Position numbers and translations under genes: made by a program | Origin: Acidobacteriota bacterium | GTDB taxonomy: Bacteria; Acidobacteriota; Thermoanaerobaculia; Multivoradales; JAHEKO01 | Assembly: GCA_030610025.1 (NCBI GenBank) | Contig: JAUWSP010000039.1 | Coordinates: 1 to 11,383 of the forward strand | Direction: 5' to 3' | DNA: 11,383 nucleotides | Notes under the pieces: generated by a model | What the model was told of the DNA's origin: nothing | Seen by the model: the letters and a program-made list of their open reading frames with translations, nothing else | Databases searched by the model: none | Shown: piece by piece, positions 1-5,380 of the stretch | How the letters are laid out: each line of letters begins with the position of its first letter | Numbering within the stretch: the first letter of the stretch is position 1

Positions 1-1065
1 GGGATCGCCACGATGCCGCACACTAACCGCCGTACTGTTTAGCCTGATGCGGACAGTATTGCTGGACTTGTCCAACTCGGCATATTTGAACTTAGACAAG
101 ACGAGCTCTTCAGCGTTGTTTCCCTTCCCTACACTAGGAATCATCTTCTTCACCAACGCACGCGCAACGCCGGCGTTGCCATCGGGGAAATGATGAATGT
201 ATGGATTGTCTTCATCGAATACTGCTACAGGAGCAAAACCCAGTGCTCCACAGGCCTTGGCTGTTCCTATGGTCATCAAGTCTGTTCCTGTGCTCCCCCA
301 ATCCAAGGCAGAATGTCTGGCCATTCTCAATACCCCTGGATCATCAACACCCAGAGTGTCCTCCAGATAGTCGAAGTAGGAATGAGTACTTATGTAATCT
401 TCCAGTTCTTCTTTGGGCACCTTGATCTCATGCAGTCCTCCATTGAGTACCCGAAGTAACTGCTCTTTGCCTTTCTCGCTCAAAGGAGCTTGTCGTGCAG
501 CCTCTTCGTTGGATAGCTTTGCGCCCTGAAGTCCTTCAACATAGTTTGGATAATTACAGTAGGGGTGCTTGACCACTTTGTCTTCGCCAAAGACTTCTCT
601 GTTGAAGTAGGTAACAGCCCCTAAGTTGTTCCTTCTGTAGAAGTCAACATCGTAGGCCGCCTCGAATCGCTCGAGATCTACGCCGATGTCTTTGAATAGA
701 CCGAGTACGACTTCACTTCCATCTCTTGGATCTACCAGAGTCTGTGAACCACCATAGGTTATTCGCGTGTTGCCATGGATCGTATGCTCATTCCGTTTGG
801 CATGCCCCCCAAAATCATCGTGATTGTCCAGTATGAGCACCTTCTTATCTTTGCCGTGCTTCTGCTGGTAGAAGTAGGCAGCCGCCAGTCCGCTGAGTCC
901 TCCGCCAACAACTACCAGGTCGTACTCCTCACTCAACTCGGTGGTTGGCCCCCATTCCGAGCGCTGAGTCCATGCCCGGCTATGTGCGTGATCGTTTGAT
1001 CCTGGGTGACTGCCCCTAAGTCCGGTAAGCGCTGGTGGATAGTACGATGGCTCCAATGCAGCCAA
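1..1065 (-). CDS. FAD-dependent oxidoreductase, spermidine dehydrogenase-like (partial, runs off left edge; 5' end unclear)
   Basis: Reading the minus strand from 1083 to 1 gives one uninterrupted frame of about 360 codons with no stop, so the C-terminus lies outside the window. The protein has a Rossmann FAD-binding motif (YDLVVVGGGLSGLAAAYF, codons near 927-874), followed by LDNHDDFGGHAKRNE, the usual second part of the dinucleotide site in this family. Further on are PYIHHFPDGNAGVARAL and, near the N-terminus, YYPPALTGLRGSHPGS. From memory these are hallmarks of the NAD(P)/FAD-binding proteins annotated as spermidine dehydrogenase (SpdH-like), flavoproteins that oxidise polyamines or related amines. 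The substrate here is unproven. Family members usually begin with a twin-arginine signal (RRxFL) just before the YPPALTG block. Here an in-frame TGA at 1086-1084 closes the frame, leaving only TTG at 1065 or 1056 as possible starts, neither with a ribosome-binding site. The 5' end may be frameshifted, decayed or wrongly sequenced. Base composition is near 50% GC in sampled lines, lower than the neighbours. Confidence 0.85.
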   Translation of the reverse strand, partial: MAALEPSYYPPALTGLRGSHPGSNDHAHSRAWTQRSEWGPTTELSEEYDLVVVGGGLSGLAAAYFYQQKHGKDKKVLILDNHDDFGGHAKRNEHTIHGNTRITYGGSQTLVDPRDGSEVVLGLFKDIGVDLERFEAAYDVDFYRRNNLGAVTYFNREVFGEDKVVKHPYCNYPNYVEGLQGAKLSNEEAARQAPLSEKGKEQLLRVLNGGLHEIKVPKEELEDYISTHSYFDYLEDTLGVDDPGVLRMARHSALDWGSTGTDLMTIGTAKACGALGFAPVAVFDEDNPYIHHFPDGNAGVARALVKKMIPSVGKGNNAEELVLSKFKYAELDKSSNTVRIRLNSTAVSVRHRGDP

Positions 1066-1083
1066 AACGTCTTGGCCAGTGGC

Positions 1084-1224
1084 TCATTCGCTGGCGTGGC
1101 CAGCTGTTGTGGAGTGTTGTCAGTTGTAGGAGACCGACTCCGGAACTGCCAGCGAAGCTCTCGGACATGTCTCCGTGGCCAGAAGAGGTATCTCGGAGCC
1201 ACTCGAGCTGGACTCGTCTGACCA
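1084..1224. other. short intergenic gap between the barrel gene and the oxidoreductase
   Basis: This stretch of about 140 bases separates the TAG of the outer-membrane protein gene from the open frame of the oxidoreductase. On the minus strand, none of the three frames shows a clear start with a ribosome-binding site, or a twin-arginine motif that could supply the missing N-terminus of the downstream gene. The frame of the oxidoreductase has TGA stops at 1086-1084 and again near 1123. I see no hairpin followed by a T-tract, so no intrinsic terminator is called. A weak pairing of GGCCA (1074-1078) with TGGCC (1097-1101) at its edge is too short to interpret. Confidence 0.6.
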
Positions 1225-2505
1225 CTAGAAGAAGTATCGCAATCTCAATTCCACACGCCAATCGCTGAGCTTCTCCCCGAACTCCGTGTTCTCCGACCCG
1301 TTGAGCCAGACCAGCCGAAGGCGGGCTTCAGTGTTCTTGACACCGGTATAGATGAGCTCCGGCGTGATCGAGAAGCTCTGGTCCTCGAGGTTTACGATGG
1401 TGGTCAGGGCCACCGTCGAATAGACGACGTCGAAAGGCTCTTTCTTGATTGTCCGCACATACAGATAGTTCTTGCCGGGGTTCGGTGCACCAAAACCCGA
1501 TTGTCGGGCTCTTTGAGCCAGATCGAGCAGATCCGAAGACGCGAGCGGGTCGCTCTTGGCGAGGCGAAAAAAGCGCTCCAACTCGCCGGCGTCGTAACCT
1601 GAGCCATTCCGGTAGTACTCGATGATCCAAACGACCTCCGATGGGGTCAGGTACCGCAGGCCGAGAAGGCCGTTGACCGCGTCTGTTTCTACGATCACCA
1701 GTCGGTTGGACGAATCGATGCTCAGCTTGCGCTCATCGTTGATGTAGGCCAGCTCGCCGTGGAGCTCGAAGTTGGAGGTGAGGTTGCGCGAAAAGTCGGC
1801 GCCGAGACGCCCACTGCGGCTACCACTGGCCAGGAACATCACGTCGATGTCGGTGTCCCGGTACAGCAGGTAGACCTTCCCGGCGAGATTCACATCTTCC
1901 TTGGGCGAAAAATCTCTGTTCAGGTCGTCCGTAACGGGTAGCAGCACGGATGTCACGGCGACCGTTTTCAGCGCACCCCCGAAGCTGCGAACGTAGTCGA
2001 CGGTGCCCAGAGTAAAACCCTCTCGCGTCAGCTCCGGGTCGTTGGGGTCCTTGGGCCGCTCCACGAAACCGACCGGGTTCCAGGCGTACCCTTTGCCCCA
2101 CTTGATCACCCGCTTGCCGATCCCCGCCGACAAGCGGTCGCTCGGGCGAATGGCATAGTAGAGCTCTTGGACTCTGCCGTCGTCCTGGGTACCGAAATAA
2201 TCGTTCCCAATCTCCGCACGACCGCGGAAGTGCAACGAGGACTTCTTGAAGCGGTAGAGGGCGCCGAGCTCCCCGGCGCCTTGGTAGCGCTGGAACGAAC
2301 TCGGGCCGTCATCGCCTGGAAAGCTCAAGTTGTAGAAAGCCGAATCCTCGTCGAGCTCCAGGTGTCCTGCCGTCAACTCGAGAAACCCGAACCACTCAAA
2401 GCGCTTCTTCTCGTAGCTCGAGATGTCGAAGCTGAACTCTTCCGTCTGCGCCGATGCCGGCAGACCTAACAGCGGACCCAGCAGCAGGCACCACCAGCGG
2501 GTCAT
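1225..2505 (-). CDS. predicted outer-membrane beta-barrel protein of unknown family
   Basis: This 426-residue protein starts with a signal peptide (MTRWWCLLLGPLLGLPASAQ, likely cut after ASA near residue 19). It ends in LRLRYFF: a C-terminal phenylalanine after alternating hydrophobic residues is the usual recognition signal for barrel assembly by BamA. The body is rich in alternating polar/hydrophobic stretches typical of transmembrane beta-strands, with no long hydrophobic helix after the signal. A distinctive block at residues 130-163 (GKRVIKWGKGYAWNPVGFVE followed by RPKDPNDPELTREG) resembles, from memory, uncharacterised barrel proteins encoded beside ABC or RND exporters, loosely like DUF1302 proteins. 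I cannot assign a family with certainty. Its ATG overlaps the TGA of the LolA-like gene as ATGA (2505-2502). It has no obvious ribosome-binding site, so translation is probably coupled. The likely role is the outer-membrane end of the four-gene export system; substrate unknown. Confidence 0.87.
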   Translation of the reverse strand: MTRWWCLLLGPLLGLPASAQTEEFSFDISSYEKKRFEWFGFLELTAGHLELDEDSAFYNLSFPGDDGPSSFQRYQGAGELGALYRFKKSSLHFRGRAEIGNDYFGTQDDGRVQELYYAIRPSDRLSAGIGKRVIKWGKGYAWNPVGFVERPKDPNDPELTREGFTLGTVDYVRSFGGALKTVAVTSVLLPVTDDLNRDFSPKEDVNLAGKVYLLYRDTDIDVMFLASGSRSGRLGADFSRNLTSNFELHGELAYINDERKLSIDSSNRLVIVETDAVNGLLGLRYLTPSEVVWIIEYYRNGSGYDAGELERFFRLAKSDPLASSDLLDLAQRARQSGFGAPNPGKNYLYVRTIKKEPFDVVYSTVALTTIVNLEDQSFSITPELIYTGVKNTEARLRLVWLNGSENTEFGEKLSDWRVELRLRYFF

Positions 2506-3236
2506 TGTCGCAGTTCGCCAACCTGGGACATGTAGTTCAGGGTAAAGACCTCGTCGCTGAAATCTCGTTCCCTGATACCGTCGAAGAGCATCACCGACTT
2601 GTACCCCTCGTGCAGTGGGCTGTCGGTCTCCAACATCGCGGGGCGTTCGATGCCGTTGCCGAAGTCCTTGATCTTGCTGTAGCGCAGCGTCTTGATCAGC
2701 AAGCCGCTGGCAGCGTAGGCCTCGACCTTCGTCGGCACGCGTGTCTCACGATCCACCCACATCTTCAGGTGGTCATAGGCTACGTTTCTGGTCTTGGCAT
2801 TGAGCTCTAAGAGAAACTGTCCTCCCTCCTCCGCGATCGACTCGGCATCGTACTCGGCGCTGTAGTCGAGGCGCAGCAGGTCGGAGTTATTGAAGACGCC
2901 CCCCACCACGGACTGCAAGCTGGTGATGCGCAGGGGCTTCCCGACGTTGGGGATGTAGAGCCACATGTTGTCGCCTTGGCGCAGGCTGCTCCGTCCCTTC
3001 TCGCTCGGCGGGTCGAGGAACAGGGCAACCACGTTGTCCTTGCCCTTCTTCACGGTGTAAAGCACGAACTCCTTGCGGTCACCATCGGGCTCGATGTTGA
3101 TCAGCTTGCGGTACATCTCGTAGGACTCGGGCTGCAACCGCCGATCGATCTCGGCCAAAAGCGTATTGCCGTCCTCAGCCGGCACGCCGACCGCCACCAA
3201 GAGAAGACTCAGCAACAGGTACAGTCTTTTCATCAT
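2502..3236 (-). CDS. LolA-like periplasmic carrier (outer membrane lipoprotein-sorting protein family)
   Basis: This is a 244-residue secreted protein. Its signal peptide runs MMKRLYLLLSLLLVAVGVPA, with probable cleavage after VPA (residue 20) and no lipobox cysteine, so it should be soluble in the periplasm. The mature part matches, from memory, the LolA-like family annotated as outer membrane lipoprotein-sorting protein (PF17131). Recognisable blocks are GDNMWLYIPNVGKPLRI (88-104), the SDLLRLDY region (118-125), and VDRETRVPTKVEAYAASG (161-178). LolA folds are half-barrels that hold an acyl chain or other lipid during transit between membranes. Starts at 3236 or 3233 (ATGATG) both fit a GAGGGG ribosome-binding site 6 or 9 nt upstream. 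It begins 10 nt after the permease stop, and its own stop overlaps the barrel gene start, so it is inside the operon. Inferred role: carrying the substrate of the adjacent ABC transporter across the periplasm. Confidence 0.9.
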   Translation of the reverse strand: MMKRLYLLLSLLLVAVGVPAEDGNTLLAEIDRRLQPESYEMYRKLINIEPDGDRKEFVLYTVKKGKDNVVALFLDPPSEKGRSSLRQGDNMWLYIPNVGKPLRITSLQSVVGGVFNNSDLLRLDYSAEYDAESIAEEGGQFLLELNAKTRNVAYDHLKMWVDRETRVPTKVEAYAASGLLIKTLRYSKIKDFGNGIERPAMLETDSPLHEGYKSVMLFDGIRERDFSDEVFTLNYMSQVGELRQ

Positions 3237-3246
3237 TCACGACCCC

Positions 3247-4491
3247 TCAGACATGACGCAGGGCGTCGATCGGATCCATGCGGGAAGCCTTCCAAGCCGG
3301 CTGCAAACTGGCGAGCACCGCTACGACCACGACCATGACCGACGCCAGGATGACGTCCGCCGGCTGCACGACGGGATAGAGGACGAGCCCGGTCTGTCGC
3401 CCAAAGGAGAACGTAAGTTCGGCCTTTTGCAGCACCTGGATGATCAGAACGCTCAAGAGCGTGCCGATGGCGGCGCCCAGCAGACCCAGCAGCAAGCCCT
3501 CCGCGATGAACAGCTGAAGAATGCTCCCGGGCTGGGTGCCCATTGCGGCGATGGTTCCGATCTCCCGAATCCGCTCGTAGACCGCCATGATCATCACGTT
3601 CATCACGCTGATGAGAACGATGGACACCAACATGATCTTGATAAACAGGGTCATAAGGTCGATCATCTTGGCGATGGCGGCGAACGGAGAGAGTTTCTCC
3701 CAACCGTGGATCTCCAGGATCGGCTTGCCCTCTTGATTCGTCAGTGAGCTCAGGGTCGCCTCGAAATCCGCCAACGCCTGCTCCAGTTTCTTTGGATCTT
3801 TCAGTCGCACCACGATTTCGCTGATCTCCTTGTCCTCCATACGCAGTAGCTCGCGGGCGTCGTCGATGTGCATGTAGCCATCGCGGCCACCCGGGCCCGA
3901 GATGCCCTCCAAGACGCCCTGGACGACGAAGTTGATACCGTTGACCGAGCCGTCCTTGTTGGTGGCCACCAGCACGACGGCGGCCCCCGGCTCGACCTTC
4001 AGTCCCTTGGCAATCAGCTCCGGAATCAGAATCTTGCCGCGCTCGACCAACGGCTCCGTCTCACCCGCGATGATGCGATCTCTGAGGTCGGGGCATGTTG
4101 CGACCTCGCGCTCCGGATCGACGCCATTGATCCGAATGCTGGTGGTCTCCGCGTAGTTGCTGAACATCGCCCCCAGCTTTATCCGGGGCGACCAGGCTTC
4201 GACGTTGTCCCGCTTGTCGAGAGTATCCTCGATCTTTCTTGCCACATCGCCTTTCATGTTCATGGTCAGCGGTAGGCTGTCGATGGACGAAACGTAGCCC
4301 TTCTTATGGATTTGCAGGTGCCCCAGCATCGAGTCGGTGATCTGGCCGACCATCATCGCTTTGAACGAGCCCGACGCGCTGACGAAGAGCAGCATCGCCA
4401 CCACCCCGATGGTGATCAGCATCGTCGTCAGGAGGGTCCGACGACGATAGCGCAGGAGGTTACGAGCGGCGATCTTGAACACCCTACCCAT
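3247..4491 (-). CDS. ABC transporter permease, FtsX/MacB/LolC-E type
   Basis: This 414-residue inner-membrane protein has the topology of the FtsX/LolC/LolE/MacB superfamily. One N-terminal transmembrane helix (about 20-40, ending LLFVSASG) is followed by a large periplasmic domain (about 45-270) and three C-terminal helices (about 281-303, 325-352, 376-396). The cytoplasmic loop YERIREIGTIAAMGTQPGSI (305-324) and the terminal PAWKASRMDPIDALRHV are the standard family signatures that contact the ATPase. I chose ATG at 4491 over GTG at 4500 because AGGAG lies 8 nt upstream of the ATG and would overlap the GTG. The ATG lies inside the end of the ATPase gene (8-nt overlap), so the two are translationally coupled. 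Only one permease gene is present, so a homodimer is expected, unlike the LolC-LolE heterodimer. These transporters act as mechanotransmitters or extract lipids and lipoproteins rather than forming a channel; the nearby LolA-like protein favours extraction. Confidence 0.92.
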   Translation of the reverse strand: MGRVFKIAARNLLRYRRRTLLTTMLITIGVVAMLLFVSASGSFKAMMVGQITDSMLGHLQIHKKGYVSSIDSLPLTMNMKGDVARKIEDTLDKRDNVEAWSPRIKLGAMFSNYAETTSIRINGVDPEREVATCPDLRDRIIAGETEPLVERGKILIPELIAKGLKVEPGAAVVLVATNKDGSVNGINFVVQGVLEGISGPGGRDGYMHIDDARELLRMEDKEISEIVVRLKDPKKLEQALADFEATLSSLTNQEGKPILEIHGWEKLSPFAAIAKMIDLMTLFIKIMLVSIVLISVMNVMIMAVYERIREIGTIAAMGTQPGSILQLFIAEGLLLGLLGAAIGTLLSVLIIQVLQKAELTFSFGRQTGLVLYPVVQPADVILASVMVVVVAVLASLQPAWKASRMDPIDALRHV

Positions 4492-5182
4492 GGCTCTCAC
4501 TCCTCTCGGCCGGGCCGACCTTCCCGTCCTCCAGCGTGAAGATCATCTCCGCCGCCTCCATTATCTTCGGATCATGGGTGGAGAAAATAAAGGTCGACCC
4601 GAATTCGTCGCGCATTCGCTTCATCAGATCGATGATGCGGTAGGCGGTCGTGTGATCCAGGTTGGCGGTGGGCTCATCGGCGAGAATCAGCTTGGCTCGA
4701 GTCGCCAGGGCCCGCGCCACCGCGACGCGCTGTTTCTGGCCGCCCGACAATTGATCCGGATACTTGTCGGCTTGGGCCATGATGTCCACCGCTTCGAGCA
4801 TCTCACCTACCCGCTTCCGACGCCTCGCGACAGGCCAGTTCTGCACCATGAGAAGCGGATACTCCACGTTCTCCGCAGCGGTCAGCACCGGTATCAGGTT
4901 GAAATCTTGAAAGATGAATCCGATGTGCTGGGCCCGGAAGGCGGCCGCCGTCTTCCGGTCGAGCGCCGCCACATCGGTATCCACCACCCGAAGGTCTCCG
5001 GAGGTCGGCCGATCCAGGCACCCGATCAAGTTCAAGAGCGTGCTCTTACCGCTACCCGAGGGGCCCACGAATGAAACAAAAGAGCCGGGCTCGATCTCGA
5101 AATCCGCGCTCTTGACCGCAGCAACCTCGACCTCACCGTTCCGGTAGACCTTGTTCACCGACTGCGCCGAAACCAGACTCAT
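4484..5182 (-). CDS. ABC transporter ATP-binding protein, LolD/MacB type
   Basis: This 232-residue cytoplasmic ATPase energises the adjacent permease. All nucleotide-binding elements are intact: Walker [10 protein letters not shown] (40-48), Q-loop Q92 in [10 protein letters not shown], signature LSGGQKQR (145-152), Walker B LILADEPT with catalytic E170, D-loop NLD (174-176), and switch H203 in STHDP. The [16 protein letters not shown] and ADEPTANLD wording is typical of the LolD/MacB/FtsE subgroup. Length agrees with LolD (about 230 residues). The frame is open upstream to 5263, but I choose ATG 5182 because GGGAG sits 7 nt before it (ATG 5185 is 4 nt away) and homology begins at [16 protein letters not shown]. 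The longer version would run through the inverted repeat in the leader. The stop TAG (4486-4484) lies just inside the permease gene. It is the first gene of the four-gene cassette. Confidence 0.94.
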   Translation of the reverse strand: MSLVSAQSVNKVYRNGEVEVAAVKSADFEIEPGSFVSFVGPSGSGKSTLLNLIGCLDRPTSGDLRVVDTDVAALDRKTAAAFRAQHIGFIFQDFNLIPVLTAAENVEYPLLMVQNWPVARRRKRVGEMLEAVDIMAQADKYPDQLSGGQKQRVAVARALATRAKLILADEPTANLDHTTAYRIIDLMKRMRDEFGSTFIFSTHDPKIMEAAEMIFTLEDGKVGPAERSESHG

Positions 5183-5229
5183 CATTCGTCTCCCATGGGT
5201 CAACCTGTCAGTGACCTTCAGGTTCCAGA

Positions 5230-5277
5230 AGCGGGTCGCCTTGCTGCCATCAGCGCACCGCATGGCTTCGACCCGCT
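5230..5277 (-). repeat. nested inverted repeat in the leader of the ABC cassette
   Basis: A perfect 9-base inverted repeat, AGCGGGTCG (5230-5238) and CGACCCGCT (5269-5277), encloses a second 5-base pair of arms, GCCAT (5246-5250) and ATGGC (5262-5266). In RNA this would fold as a 9-bp stem, an asymmetric internal loop (7 and 2 nt), a 5-bp stem and an 11-nt apical loop. It ends about 45 nt before the ATPase start codon on the minus strand. No T-tract follows on either strand, so it is not a standard intrinsic terminator. It could be an RNA leader structure, an operator, or an mRNA-stability element. The repeat is directly visible; any function is inference. Confidence 0.5.
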
Positions 5278-5296
5278 CCCAGTGTTTGTACCACCC

Positions 5297-5302
5297 ATTA
5301 TG
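5297..5302 (-). promoter_or_regulatory. possible -10 element for the ABC cassette
   Basis: On the minus strand CATAAT (5302-5297), in the context CCTAGCATAATGGG, differs from the TATAAT consensus at one position. It lies about 115 nt upstream of the ATPase start, in otherwise GC-rich sequence. At 16-18 nt upstream there is no good match to TTGACA (GCTGCC or a neighbouring hexamer), so a sigma-70 promoter here would need an activator or is not real. A transcript from here would include the nested inverted repeat in its leader. Confidence 0.25.
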
Positions 5303-5380
5303 CTAGGAAACGGCACTGGGCAGCTCACCCCTTTTCTGAGCCACCCGATGTGCGAGTTTCGGGCTGGTTGGCTCGAAGGC

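Larger units (their letters stand above)
5186..5380. other. intergenic leader upstream of the ABC cassette
   Basis: About 195 bases lie between the TAG of the glucan synthase (5383-5381) and the ATPase start. This is the only sizeable gap between co-directional genes in the window. It is therefore the natural place for a terminator of the first gene and a promoter for the ABC cassette. It holds a nested inverted repeat (5230-5277) and a weak -10-like CATAAT (5302-5297 on the minus strand). I see no hairpin followed by a run of T on the minus strand, so termination of the synthase transcript is unresolved and read-through into the cassette is possible. Confidence 0.6.

Noticed and set aside
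190..459. Plus-strand open frames of 74-89 codons in the left kilobase
   Set aside because: They lie antisense inside the oxidoreductase frame, have no ribosome-binding site, and their translations look random and cysteine-rich without domain signals.
1016..1261. Minus-strand frame of 81 codons overlapping the end of the barrel gene
   Set aside because: Its first part is a shifted reading of the barrel gene end. It has no ribosome-binding site and ends within the oxidoreductase region. No Tat motif is seen that would make it a convincing signal peptide.
5183..5263. N-terminal extension of the ABC ATPase to 5263
   Set aside because: The extra 27 residues have no similarity to the family, would be read through the inverted repeat, and the ATG at 5182 has a well-placed GGGAG.
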